From positions 1 to 64,000 of the forward strand of contig JFBG01000011.1 of NCBI GenBank assembly GCA_000583135.1: a stretch of DNA of 64,000 nucleotides, in the 5' to 3' direction. The translations under genes were made by a program, and so were the position numbers. Source of the stretch: Thioalkalivibrio sp. HK1 (GTDB lineage: Bacteria; Pseudomonadota; Gammaproteobacteria; HK1). Below the pieces are notes generated by a model, which was not told the DNA's origin, searched no databases, and saw nothing but the letters and a program-made list of their open reading frames with translations. Within the stretch, counting starts at the first letter, position 1. Each line of letters begins with the position of its first letter. This document shows positions 20,356 to 29,121 of this stretch, piece by piece.

Positions 20356-20811
20356 TTAGGTTTTTCGCCATTGCACATCGAGATTCGTTCCTGCTGCTTC
20401 GAATAGTTTGGCGATCGCGCAATATTTGGCGGTTTCTTCCCCGACCTTTTTCAACTCCGCCTCCGATGCTGAGCCGGTGCAATTCACCGTCAGTGTGATT
20501 TCAGGAAAGGGAAGATCGATTTCTTCTTCCATCAACACCCCCCGACGGTCGAATTCGCAACTCGCATCGATGGTGATATCGCCCAAGTCGACTCCGAGAC
20601 GTCGAGCGTTTTTGTGGCCGATGACATTCGTGCAGGCAATCAGTGCCGCCAACACGGTTTCTGTAGGGGTGATGCCTTCGTTGGTGCCTCCGCGCTCCTT
20701 CGGCTCGTCGATCACTGTGATCAAGTCCCGGATCGGGATCTCGGTACGGGAGTGGCTAGTGGCCTTCGCCGTGGTGCGGTAGGTCACGACCTTCTTCATT
20801 TTGATCGCCAT
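20356..20811 (-). CDS. OsmC family peroxiredoxin-like protein
   Basis: A 151-residue OsmC/Ohr fold protein. The two family cysteines are Cys60 (ALIACTNVIGHK) and Cys131 (TAKYCAIAKLFE), which in this family reduce organic hydroperoxides. It begins 3 bp after the nitroreductase stop behind AGGTGAT, inside the catabolic operon. A role in detoxifying peroxides or reactive intermediates formed during ring cleavage fits the context but is inferred. Confidence 0.85.
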   Translation of the reverse strand: MAIKMKKVVTYRTTAKATSHSRTEIPIRDLITVIDEPKERGGTNEGITPTETVLAALIACTNVIGHKNARRLGVDLGDITIDASCEFDRRGVLMEEEIDLPFPEITLTVNCTGSASEAELKKVGEETAKYCAIAKLFEAAGTNLDVQWRKT

Positions 20812-20814
20812 GGT

Positions 20815-21477
20815 TCAGATCACCTCGCATGCGTCGTTGAATTCAAAACGTGGCAGTTTTTGGAATAGCGCTTTTTCATCTGCGTATCCCAAATTGCAAA
20901 GGAAATTCGATTTCCACCCGGATTCAAAAAAGAATTCATCGTCGACGACCGCGTTGGAAAAGCCTGACATGGCGCCGACATCGAGCCCCATTGCCCGGGC
21001 CGCAATCATCAAATAAGCCCCTTGCAGGGTCGAATTCCTAAAGGCGGTATCATGGGCGTAATCCTCCTTGCCATCGAAAAGCGCTTTTCTATCCTCGTGG
21101 GGAAATAAAAAATCGAGACGCTGCCAATATAGCGGATCCCAAGCGACGATCGCGGTTACCGGCGCAGAGCGCATCTTGTCGATATTCGTCGCTTTCAAAG
21201 ACTTGGCCAGACGATTCTTGCCCTCCTCGCTTTTGACGAAGACGAATCGCGCCGGGCAGGTGTTCATGCTGGTCGGCCCTTGAATCGCGATGCCGTAGAT
21301 CGTTCGCAGCATTTCGTCGCTGACCGGACGGTCCGTCCAAGCGTAATGCGATCGCGCATTGCGGAGGATCAGATCGATCGAGATATCGTCCAGTCGACTT
21401 TTACGAGCCCGAAGCGCCTGTATCGATTTTTGTGCCCGGAGCCTTGAATCCTCCGATGGCTTTCCGTTGTCGATCAT
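20815..21477 (-). CDS. Nitroreductase-family FMN oxidoreductase (RutE/HadB-like)
   Basis: A 220-residue protein. The N-terminal RSHYAWTDRPVSDEMLRTIYGIAIQGPTS, the NTCPARFVFV stretch and ARAMGLDVGAMSGF match the RutE/malonic-semialdehyde-reductase branch of nitroreductases, which use FMN and NAD(P)H. The start overlaps the stop of the FAH gene as ATGA (21474-21477). It may reduce an aldehyde, quinone or enoate intermediate of the pathway encoded here; the actual substrate cannot be read from sequence. Confidence 0.8.
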   Translation of the reverse strand: MIDNGKPSEDSRLRAQKSIQALRARKSRLDDISIDLILRNARSHYAWTDRPVSDEMLRTIYGIAIQGPTSMNTCPARFVFVKSEEGKNRLAKSLKATNIDKMRSAPVTAIVAWDPLYWQRLDFLFPHEDRKALFDGKEDYAHDTAFRNSTLQGAYLMIAARAMGLDVGAMSGFSNAVVDDEFFFESGWKSNFLCNLGYADEKALFQKLPRFEFNDACEVI

Positions 21478-22358
21478 CGTTCGTTCGCGACCTTGGATGC
21501 GATCGAGGATTCGCTGACGATCGGGCTGGAACAGATACCGATCGATTCGATCTCGATATCTACGGTTTCACCCGGGCGCAACCAACGTGGCTCGGGCTTC
21601 TTGGCATGCCCGACCCCCGGAGGGGTGCCCATGGCGATATGATCGCCTGGTTCGAGGGTGGAGTATTCCGAGATGATCGCAATCGTTCGGGCAACGTCCC
21701 AGATCATATTGGAAGTATTTGATGATTGCAGAATTTCATCGCCGACCCGACTTTCGATATTCAGATCCTTGGCACCTTCGGGCAATTCGTCGGGGGTGAC
21801 GACGAAAGGACCGATTGCGCCGGTGCTGTCGAAATTCTTTCCCGGCGTCCATTGATGGGTTTTGCGCTGATAGTCGCGCACCGAACCATCATTGAAGACC
21901 GTATAGCCGAAGACATGATTCAACGCATCGGCCTTCGGGATATGACGCCCCCTTTTGCCGATGATCAGCAGCAGCTCGGCTTCGTAGTCGAGCATATTCG
22001 AGCAAGAAGGACGCACCATCGGGGCTCCGGCGGCCATCAGCGAATTGTTTCCTCGCATGAAGAGCGCCGGGTAGTCCGGGATATCGTAACCACCCTCTTT
22101 GATATGCTCGACATAGTTAAGGCCAAGACAGATAAATTTTCCAGGAGTCCCGATAGGCAGCGCAGGTACGATATCGCCGAGGGTGTGGATATCCTTGCTA
22201 TGTATCTCCGCCGCTTTTTTCCGCAGCTCATCGGATGCGGCCAGAGCGGAAAGATCTTGCCCGATCTCCGGAAGAGCCGAGGTGAGGTTGGTTGCCGTAT
22301 CATCGTATACGGCAAAGACGCTTTGTATCTTGCCGATAGTCCCGACGAGAAAACGCAT
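21474..22358 (-). CDS. Fumarylacetoacetate hydrolase (FAH) family protein
   Basis: A 294-residue protein starts at ATG 22358 behind AGGAGATTCG; upstream codons in frame are not conserved. The C-terminal FAH domain begins at GKFICLGLNYVEHIKEGG. It shows the metal-binding acidic residues in LDYEAELLLIIGKRGR and the conserved HQWTPGKNFDSTGAIGPF and MGTPPGVGHAKKP. Family members cleave C-C bonds in acylpyruvates or decarboxylate/isomerise ring-fission products. First gene of the seven-gene minus-strand operon running to 16508. The divergent partner is the YciI gene 99 bp away. Confidence 0.88.
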   Translation of the reverse strand: MRFLVGTIGKIQSVFAVYDDTATNLTSALPEIGQDLSALAASDELRKKAAEIHSKDIHTLGDIVPALPIGTPGKFICLGLNYVEHIKEGGYDIPDYPALFMRGNNSLMAAGAPMVRPSCSNMLDYEAELLLIIGKRGRHIPKADALNHVFGYTVFNDGSVRDYQRKTHQWTPGKNFDSTGAIGPFVVTPDELPEGAKDLNIESRVGDEILQSSNTSNMIWDVARTIAIISEYSTLEPGDHIAMGTPPGVGHAKKPEPRWLRPGETVDIEIESIGICSSPIVSESSIASKVANER

Positions 22359-22403
22359 TCGAATCTCCTGGTCGACCGAGTCGAATCTTTGACGGTAGAT
22401 AAA

Positions 22404-22413
22404 GAATCGATTC
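22404..22413. promoter_or_regulatory. Short palindrome between divergent catabolic genes
   Basis: GAATCGATTC is a perfect 10-bp palindrome in the 99-bp space between the divergent FAH and YciI genes. It could be an operator half or core, but ATCGAT words are frequent throughout this sequence, so chance is a real alternative. Confidence 0.25.
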
Positions 22414-22457
22414 AAGTAAAATGGTGATTTTCGATTTCTTGAATTGGAGAACGGACT

Positions 22458-22844
22458 ATGCCCGCTTGGGAAGAGTATAAAGCAAAGGCCAAATCGCGAG
22501 GTGCGCTCGCCCATGAGTTCTACATGGTTTTTTCGACGCCTATGGGCGATGAGGCCAAGGTGCAAGAGATGTTACCCGAGCATCTTGCTTATCAAGCCGA
22601 GCAGGAGTCATTGGGGACGCTTTTTCTCGCCGGCCCGATATCGGATATATCGGGGGAGTGGATGCAAGGGATCGGCCTGATTATCTATCGCGCCGCCTCG
22701 TTCGAGGAAGCCAAGATCATCGCCGATGCGGATCCGATGCATCGAAGTGGTGCGCGCAGTTATGTGATGCGCCGCTGGCTTATCAACGAAGGTTCGATGA
22801 CGCTTTGCGTCGGTCTATCGGCGCAGTCCGTGGACTTTGCATAA
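22458..22844 (+). CDS. YciI-family protein
   Basis: A 128-residue ferredoxin-like (dimeric alpha-beta barrel) protein. HEFYMVFSTPMGD, LPEHLAYQAEQESLGTLFLAGPISD and AKIIADADPMHRSGARSYVMRRW match the YciI/YCII domain, with the conserved His and Asp of the fold (PEHL and ADADP). It starts at ATG 22458 behind TTGGAGAACGG. YciI-like proteins often sit in aromatic and chlorinated-aromatic gene clusters as small isomerases or lyases. The divergent arrangement with the FAH/TRAP operon supports shared control. Confidence 0.82.
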   Translation: MPAWEEYKAKAKSRGALAHEFYMVFSTPMGDEAKVQEMLPEHLAYQAEQESLGTLFLAGPISDISGEWMQGIGLIIYRAASFEEAKIIADADPMHRSGARSYVMRRWLINEGSMTLCVGLSAQSVDFA

Positions 22845-23060
22845 TTCCCTCGGGTCTTGATGCGATGTCGGGACATGATCTTTTTTTTGAGCGGAGTATG
22901 CCATGATTCCATGATTGATCGCTTGTTATCCGAAAGACCATGCTCTTTGCGAATAGGAAAAACTCGAAGGCCCTCGCTCGGTATCTTCACGATGGCAATT
23001 CCCGACGAGAGTTTGGTTTTCGGTTGCAATCCCTCGAAAGTTGGCCTTGGATTTTTTCTC

Positions 23061-23088
23061 GGGGGTCTTCGTTCGAGACCCCCCTTTT
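23061..23088 (+). terminator. Candidate rho-independent terminator
   Basis: GGGGGTCT (23061-23068), a 7-nt loop, then AGACCCCC (23076-23083), then C and TTTT. The perfect 8-bp GC-rich stem sits between the convergent YciI and amt genes and would stop + strand transcription about 220 bp after the YciI gene. On the minus strand the stem is followed by A residues, so it is not a good terminator for amt. Confidence 0.55.
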
Positions 23089-23118
23089 CCTTGACGGATC
23101 GGGTCGATACCCGCTCTC

Positions 23119-24300
23119 TTACGAGTTCATGTCGTAGGCGCGTTCGCCGTGGATGGAGAGATCGAGCCCTCCGGCTTCGATCTCCTGACTGACTCGCAAG
23201 GGGGTGATCGCCTTGCAGATCACGACCAGAATCGAAGTGACTGCAACGGTGAACACCCCCACGATCAACAACGAGCCCGTCTGGGCGATCCAGCCGGCGC
23301 CTCCGAAGATCGCGACCATGAGGGTCCCGAATATTCCGCCCAAGCCATGCACCGCAAAGACATCCAGGGTATCGTCGATCCCCGCTCGATATCGAACCAA
23401 GGTGACGGCTTCTTGGCAGATGATTCCGGCGATCCCGCCGATCAACAAGGCCTCCAAGGGTCCGACGAAGCCCGAGGCCGGGGTGATCGAAGCGAGCCCG
23501 GCAATCGTACCGGTGACGATACCGACCAAGGAGGCGCGACCGAAGCGGATCTGCTCCCAAAGGGCCCAGGTCAGCGAACCGGCGGCGGCGGAGATATGAG
23601 TCACGGTGATGGCCATGGCCGCGGTTCCGTCCGCAGCGAGCGCCGAGCCCCCGTTGAAACCGAACCACCCGACCCAGAGCATCGATGCCCCCATCATGAC
23701 GTAGCCCGGACTATGGGGCGGAATGCCTTGCTGCTGGCGCGGCCCGAGAAAGGCCGCGATCACCAAGGCGGCCAAGCCTGCGGTTTGGTGCACCACGATG
23801 CCGCCCGCAAAATCTCTGGCTCCCGTCGCGCCGAAGATCCCTCCGTCGGATAAAAAGCCCCCGCCCCAGATCCAGTGCACCACCGGGGCGTAGACCAGCA
23901 GCATCCAAAGACCGGAAAAAAGAATCGCGAAACCGAAGCCGATGCGCTCGACATAGGAGCCGACGATCAAAACCGGAGTGATGATCGCGAAGGTCATCTG
24001 GAAGGCGAAGAAAAGAATTTCGGGCAAGGTGCCGATCAGGTTCTCCGGGGTCAGATGAAGAAGCAGGGCCTTGTTCAGCCCCCCCCAAAAACCCCCGCTC
24101 GCATCACCGAAGGCGATGGAATAGCCGATAATGAGCCAGAGAATTCCCATCAGGCAGGCAATGGTATAGCACTGCATGAAGACGCTCAGTACATTGCGGG
24201 CGCGCACCAATCCACCGTAGAAGAGCGCAAGTCCCGGTAAGGTCATGAAGAGCACGAGGGCGGTTGCCGCGATGATCCATGCGGTATCTGCTCCGTTCAT
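23119..24300 (-). CDS. amt: Ammonium transporter (Amt/MEP family)
   Basis: A 393-residue membrane protein with 11 expected helices. Signature stretches include FMTLPGLALFYGGLVRARNVLS at the N-terminus, AGGIVVHQTAGLAALVIA (pore His) and NGGSALAADGTAAMAITVTHISAAAG, and a second conserved His in FAVHGLGGIFGTL. It conducts ammonium into the cell. Neither a glnK/P-II gene nor nitrogen-assimilation genes are adjacent, unlike the usual glnK-amtB pair. It begins 12 nt after GGAG. Confidence 0.93.
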   Translation of the reverse strand: MNGADTAWIIAATALVLFMTLPGLALFYGGLVRARNVLSVFMQCYTIACLMGILWLIIGYSIAFGDASGGFWGGLNKALLLHLTPENLIGTLPEILFFAFQMTFAIITPVLIVGSYVERIGFGFAILFSGLWMLLVYAPVVHWIWGGGFLSDGGIFGATGARDFAGGIVVHQTAGLAALVIAAFLGPRQQQGIPPHSPGYVMMGASMLWVGWFGFNGGSALAADGTAAMAITVTHISAAAGSLTWALWEQIRFGRASLVGIVTGTIAGLASITPASGFVGPLEALLIGGIAGIICQEAVTLVRYRAGIDDTLDVFAVHGLGGIFGTLMVAIFGGAGWIAQTGSLLIVGVFTVAVTSILVVICKAITPLRVSQEIEAGGLDLSIHGERAYDMNS

Positions 24301-24416
24301 TGATTGGATTCTCCGGTTAAAGGAACATAATCATCGCCGGATCCGGGACCGAACCGCCGAAAATGCCGACGGATAAAGAGCATGATGGATGCCACCCGGT
24401 CGTGTCGAGGGCGATT

Positions 24417-25064
24417 TCAAATTGTCTTGGGTAGTAGGGAGCGTATGGCGAAGCGAAAAGGGGCCAAGGCGATCAGAGCCAGTGTGATTTTGACGAACCA
24501 GTCGGCCAACGCCAGCGAGACCCATAGGGGGGCCATCGGACCTAAGCCGAGAAGCGGCAAAATCTCGTTTGCCCAAGCAACATCGCCCGATGGATCCAGC
24601 GCTTGCAAGGATTGAGAGAAGGCGATGCTGAAAAAGAGCGCGGTATCGATGCTCGATCCTACCAAAGATGATATCAAAGGGGCTTGCCACCATGTCCCGG
24701 TGCGCAGGCGATCGAAGATATTGATATCGATGAGATGGGCCACCAAGAAGGCCGTGCCCGATCCGAGGGCGATGCGAAAGGTTACCAATGGGCCGAAATC
24801 GCCGATAATCTGCGTGCCGATGAACGAGCAGACGATGCCCGTGGCAAAACCTGCGAAAACGACGCGGCGAGCCTGCTCGGTCCCGTGAAATCGGTTGACC
24901 AAATCGGTGATGAGAAAGGCGATGGGGTAGGTGAAAGCACCCCATGTCAGCCATTGACCGTAAAGGAATTGTACCAAAATATTCGAAGCGACGACCACGG
25001 CGGCCATCGCCGCTATCGCGACGATCATCGATGGAGGCATGCGTTTTTTTTGCAACACGATCAT
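24417..25064 (-). CDS. VUT/YhhQ-family queuosine precursor transporter
   Basis: A 215-residue membrane protein with about six helices. VVVASNILVQFLYGQWLTWGAFTYPIAFLITDLVNRFHG and GSGTAFLVAHLIDINIFDRLR are typical of the VUT/YhhQ family, which imports preQ0/preQ1. The start is ATG 25064; ATG 25040 (MPPSMIV) is an alternative. No queuosine biosynthesis genes are next to it. Confidence 0.85.
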   Translation of the reverse strand: MIVLQKKRMPPSMIVAIAAMAAVVVASNILVQFLYGQWLTWGAFTYPIAFLITDLVNRFHGTEQARRVVFAGFATGIVCSFIGTQIIGDFGPLVTFRIALGSGTAFLVAHLIDINIFDRLRTGTWWQAPLISSLVGSSIDTALFFSIAFSQSLQALDPSGDVAWANEILPLLGLGPMAPLWVSLALADWFVKITLALIALAPFRFAIRSLLPKTI

Positions 25065-25148
25065 CGGCTTGGAGTCGAAAAGGGTGGGGTGGGGCTATTG
25101 CGGCCGAGGCCGGATAGTTGAGATCATGACAAGGAGAGCAAAGCGCCA

Positions 25149-25868
25149 ATGATAACCGAAGAGACCGAGACAGCCGATGAATCCAAGGCTCTGAGATCCA
25201 AGTTCCAGGAGATCGAAAGCGATATTCCGCACCGCATCGCCCTTCGCCTCCATCGATCGCTTAGATGGTTGGGGCGCTCCGAGGCGGAGCCGAAAGACGG
25301 GCCGAACGACAAGGATCTGCGCTTCGGGGACGGTTTGGATGCCCGCTTCGTTTTTCTTTGGATCGCCTTCAATGCGGTCTATGCCGATGTGGAATACGTC
25401 GATAACGATACGCCCGAAAAAAAGGTGCAGGAAAAATATTTCAACGAGCTGATCAGGCACGATAAAGGGCGGCGAATCTACGATGCGATCTGGAGCAAAT
25501 TTTCCGAATCGATTCGGCGATTGATGAATAATCGCTATGTTTTCGCCCGTTATTGGCATTACAAGCACGGGAGCGAAAACTGCAGCGATTGGGAAGAGAA
25601 AATGGATAAGGAACGCAAGATATTCCATCGCGCGATCGGCAATATTGACACCTCCACTGTCCTGCAAATGATATTTCGTCGCCTTTATGTCTTGCGCAAT
25701 CAGTTGATTCACGGCGGGGCGACTTGGAACAGCAGCAAAAATCGCGAGCAGGTGCATGATGGCGTGGCGATCTTGGGGTTTTTGGTGCCGATCTTCATCG
25801 ATATCATGATCGACAACCCCGAGGGCGAGTGGGGGGATCGTCCGCATTATCCCCCGATCGAGGAATGA
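25149..25868 (+). CDS. HEPN-domain protein (Apea-like), stand-alone
   Basis: A 239-residue protein starts at ATG 25149 behind AAGGAG. A mostly helical protein opening with FVFLWIAFNAVYADVE, and with the Rx4-6H signature of HEPN domains as RNQLIH (Arg183 to His188) in YVLRNQLIHGGATWNS. In active HEPN ribonucleases this motif cleaves RNA, and many occur in toxin-antitoxin or abortive-infection systems. No antitoxin or nucleotidyltransferase gene is adjacent (yhhQ diverges, pyk converges), so it may be a non-toxic or stand-alone member. Function not proven. Confidence 0.65.
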   Translation: MITEETETADESKALRSKFQEIESDIPHRIALRLHRSLRWLGRSEAEPKDGPNDKDLRFGDGLDARFVFLWIAFNAVYADVEYVDNDTPEKKVQEKYFNELIRHDKGRRIYDAIWSKFSESIRRLMNNRYVFARYWHYKHGSENCSDWEEKMDKERKIFHRAIGNIDTSTVLQMIFRRLYVLRNQLIHGGATWNSSKNREQVHDGVAILGFLVPIFIDIMIDNPEGEWGDRPHYPPIEE

Positions 25869-25940
25869 CATCTTGCCGCTCGTTTTTGTCGGGGGAAGCC
25901 ATCGAGCGAGATCTCTCCTTGCCTGCTTTTCTTTCGGGCA

Positions 25941-27374
25941 TCATGCGGGGTTGTCGGGGGCCTTGACACGGGCGATGCGCATGAGATTGGTGGTTCCCGA
26001 GATCCCGAAGGGCATCCCGGCCATGATGACGATCCGATCGCCGATCTTTGCGAAGCCGTCCGAAAGCGCCATGTCGCAGGCTTGGCTGACCATCTCCTCG
26101 ACGCTTTCGACCTCCTTGCTAAGGACTGAATGGGTGCCCCAAGCCAGCGTCAGACGGCGGGCCGTTCTTCGGTGGGGGGTGAGGCTCAAAATGGGAGCGG
26201 CGGGTCGCTCGCGCGCCGCGCGCAGACTGCTAGAGCCCGATTTCGTATAGGTGACGGCAACGCTCACCTTCAAGGTATCGACGATGCGCCGCATCGCATC
26301 GGAAATGGCATCCGCGGTGGTGGACTCCGGGGTCGCCGGGGAGATATCGATCATCTTCCGATAATAGGGATCTCGCTCGACTCGGGAGATGATGCGATGC
26401 ATCATGGTCGCAGCTTCGATCGGATAGTCCCCGGTTGCGGTTTCGCCCGAGAGCATCACCGCGTCGGCGCCGTCGTAGATCGCCCCGGCGACATCGGAAG
26501 CCTCCGCGCGCGTCGGGATCGGGGCTGCGATCATCGATTCCAGCATTTGGGTGGCCACGATCACCGGTTTGCCCGCATCGCGACTCGCCCGTACGATTCG
26601 GCGCGAGATGCTCGGCACATCCTCGGGCGGCAGTTCCACTCCCAGATCCCCGCGGGCGACCATGATCGCATCCGAGAGATCGATGATTTCTTCCAGCCGG
26701 TCCACCGCGGTCGGTTTTTCGAATTTGGTGATGAGCCCCGCACGATCGCCGATCGCTTCGCGCAACACGAGCAGATCTTGCGGGTGTTGGATAAACGAGG
26801 CGCCGATCCAATCCGCCCCGAGATCGAGCCCCAGATCGAGATCATCGCGATCCTTGTCGGTCAAAGGGGAGAGGGGGAGAAATGCCCCGGGGAGATTGAC
26901 TCCCTTATGATCCGAGATTTCGCCCTTGGTCAGCACCCGCGTTTCGGCGAAGTCGCTCCCGGATCGTTCGACCTCCAGTCGGATCCGGCCATCGTTGATC
27001 AGCAAATGGGCCTTGGGAGCCAAGGCGGCGAAGACTTGTGGATGCGGCAAGCATACCCGTCGTCGGTCGCCGGGTGAAGGATCGAGATCGAGTCTGAAGG
27101 GATCGCCCTCCTCGAGCAGGGCGTGGCCTTGCGAGAACTTCCCGATCCTAAGTTTCGGTCCTTGGAGGTCGACCAAAATCCCGATCGGTCGCCCGAGTTC
27201 GGCCTCCATGGTGCGGATCGTTTCGAAGGATTTGCGATGGTCGTCATGGCTGCCGTGACTGAAATTGAGCCGAAATACATCGACTCCGGCCATGAACAAG
27301 GCCCGGATCATCTTCGCATCGGCGGTGGCCGGACCCAAGGTGGCGATGATTTTGGCAAAGCGTTGTCTTCGCAT
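25941..27374 (-). CDS. pyk: Pyruvate kinase
   Basis: A 477-residue protein, full length for the family. RRQRFAKIIATLGPAT, VFRLNFSHGSHDDH and LVDLQGPKLRIGKF form the N-terminal part of the barrel. GASFIQHP, KFEKPTAVDRLEEI (catalytic Lys region), MVARGDLGVELPPEDVP and VATQMLESM complete the active site. MLSGETATGDYPIEAATMM follows, then a C-terminal regulatory domain. It makes ATP and pyruvate from PEP and ADP in glycolysis. It starts at ATG 27374 behind CGGAGA. Not in an evident operon. Confidence 0.96.
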   Translation of the reverse strand: MRRQRFAKIIATLGPATADAKMIRALFMAGVDVFRLNFSHGSHDDHRKSFETIRTMEAELGRPIGILVDLQGPKLRIGKFSQGHALLEEGDPFRLDLDPSPGDRRRVCLPHPQVFAALAPKAHLLINDGRIRLEVERSGSDFAETRVLTKGEISDHKGVNLPGAFLPLSPLTDKDRDDLDLGLDLGADWIGASFIQHPQDLLVLREAIGDRAGLITKFEKPTAVDRLEEIIDLSDAIMVARGDLGVELPPEDVPSISRRIVRASRDAGKPVIVATQMLESMIAAPIPTRAEASDVAGAIYDGADAVMLSGETATGDYPIEAATMMHRIISRVERDPYYRKMIDISPATPESTTADAISDAMRRIVDTLKVSVAVTYTKSGSSSLRAARERPAAPILSLTPHRRTARRLTLAWGTHSVLSKEVESVEEMVSQACDMALSDGFAKIGDRIVIMAGMPFGISGTTNLMRIARVKAPDNPA

Positions 27375-27562
27375 CGTTAGTCTCCGATCGTCGTTTGCGG
27401 CATGCGCCGCCGGACGCTTGTTCGATTCATGCCCGCCGATCGGCGAGAAAAGGGCGTTTCGAAGGATGCACCTTCGAGCCGCACCGCCGCCGATTGAAAG
27501 GCAGGGGCGAAAAGCAGGGCTCGCATCGGGTCGAGTGGTCTTTTGAAAAGGAGAATCTTCGC

Positions 27563-28024
27563 ATGGACATTTCGGGCGAATTCAAGATACCCGCATCGAG
27601 GCCGAGCGTTTGGGAGGCCCTCAACGATCCGGATCGGCTCGCTCGGAGCATTCCGGGTTGCGAGTCCATCGAGCGTGAATCATCGGATCGATTCACGGCG
27701 GTGGTCGAGGCCAAGATCGGCCCGGTGCGCTCGAAGTTCTCCTGCGAACTCGATCTATCCGATCTCGATCCGCCTTCGAAGTACACGATATCGGGTCGAG
27801 GCAAAGGCGGTCCGGCCGGTTTCGGCAAGGGGCAGGCGGTGGTAAGGCTCGAGGAGGACGGCGAAGGAACGCTGTTGAAATACAGTGCCGAGCTGCAGGT
27901 CGGGGGCAAGCTCGCGCAAATCGGCTCTCGCTTGGTCGCCGGGGCTGCGCGCAAGATCGCCGATGATTTCTTCTCCCGTTTCGCCGCTCTTTTCGAGGAG
28001 GATGAGTCGCCCGGTCAAGGGTAA
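27563..28024 (+). CDS. CoxG-like SRPBCC domain protein
   Basis: A 153-residue protein starts at ATG 27563 behind AAGGAGAATC. DISGEFKIPASRPSVWEALNDPDRLARSIPGCESIE and GKGGPAGFGKGQAVVRLE are characteristic of the CoxG subgroup of SRPBCC proteins, which bind hydrophobic ligands. In carbon-monoxide dehydrogenase clusters CoxG anchors the enzyme to the membrane, and homologues mature quinone pools. No molybdenum hydroxylase genes lie nearby, so this copy is isolated and its role unclear. Confidence 0.8.
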   Translation: MDISGEFKIPASRPSVWEALNDPDRLARSIPGCESIERESSDRFTAVVEAKIGPVRSKFSCELDLSDLDPPSKYTISGRGKGGPAGFGKGQAVVRLEEDGEGTLLKYSAELQVGGKLAQIGSRLVAGAARKIADDFFSRFAALFEEDESPGQG

Positions 28025-28102
28025 TCGCCATCGTCGCGCGAAAAAGCGAAAGCCTTGGGTTCGGGGCCAAGTCCCGGGGCTCGAGCCCCGAAGCCACCCC
28101 CA

Positions 28103-28828
28103 TCAAGGCTCGAAAACCACATTGACTCGCCGATTCTGCCGCCCTTTCTTTTCTATTTTCGATATCCGGACCTTGCCGATTTCGGCGGTGGAAGCCACGT
28201 GGGTCCCGCCGCAGGGCTGGAGATCCACCCCTTCGATCTCCAAAAGGCGCACCTGCCCTTGTCCCTTGGGAGGCGCCACGGACATCGTGCGCACCAGCGA
28301 GGGATTCGAATCGAGTTCCTCTTCGCTGATCCAGCGCGGGGCAACGCGATGTCCTTCGGTGACGAGCCGGTTCAACGCATCGCTCAGCGCTTGTTTGTCG
28401 AGGGTGCTCTCGGGGAGGTCGAAGTCGAGGCGACCGCTACCGTCTCTGATCGAGCCCCCGGTGACCGGAGCTGGGATCAGCGAGCAAAGAAGATGCATGC
28501 AAGTATGCATGCGCATCAGACGATGCCTTCGCTCCCAGTCGATGCACGCACTGACCTTGCTACCGACAAGGCTCGGATCCACCGGCTCTTGCGCCAAGTG
28601 GACGATTCCTCGGGCGCTTTCGCTCTTGCGGGTATCGACGATGGAGATGGGCGATCGGCTTTCCAGGATCAATTCGCCGATGTCGCCGGGTTGTCCGCCG
28701 CCGGTGGGGTAAAAGACGGTGCGATCGAGATAGATTCCGGCGCCATCCACCTCGACGATACGGGCATCGCAGGATTTGGCGTAAGCGTCCTGACGAAAGA
28801 CTTCTTCGGTGGCCGATACTTGGTTCAT
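28103..28828 (-). CDS. AlaX-type alanyl-tRNA trans-editing protein
   Basis: A 241-residue protein starts at ATG 28828 behind GTGAGGAT. It is homologous to the editing domain of AlaRS without the synthetase part. DRTVFYPTGGGQPGD is the N-terminal glycine-rich motif. The zinc site is His108-x3-His112 (RMHTCMHLL) and Cys206-x3-His210 (LQPCGGTHV). It hydrolyses Ser-tRNA(Ala) or Gly-tRNA(Ala) and so protects translation. It is divergent from leuA, with about 290 bp between them. Confidence 0.9.
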   Translation of the reverse strand: MNQVSATEEVFRQDAYAKSCDARIVEVDGAGIYLDRTVFYPTGGGQPGDIGELILESRSPISIVDTRKSESARGIVHLAQEPVDPSLVGSKVSACIDWERRHRLMRMHTCMHLLCSLIPAPVTGGSIRDGSGRLDFDLPESTLDKQALSDALNRLVTEGHRVAPRWISEEELDSNPSLVRTMSVAPPKGQGQVRLLEIEGVDLQPCGGTHVASTAEIGKVRISKIEKKGRQNRRVNVVFEP

Positions 28829-29121
28829 GAAGGAATCCTCACGGTGAAGGGCTCGTTGCTCGGTATTCGCGCTCGAATTACTCGTTCTGTCGGGTTGCCC
28901 TGCCGGGCATCGACTTCGAATGACTGCAAGGAAAATCGGTCCGATCGAACTTGCTATCCGCTTCGGGGCATCGATCGCCCGGATCCGTAGACCTTGCCGA
29001 ATCTTGGGATATCGTACACTTCGAAAAAGAATCCGTTTCGATGAAGATATCCGTCTTTCTTCGATAATCGTTTTTCGCTTCCTAATCACTCCCCCTATCA
29101 CCGCTCGATGCGTGATCCACC

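Noticed and set aside
28829..29121. Leucine leader peptide or T-box upstream of leuA
   Set aside because: No Leu-codon run or T-box motif is visible.
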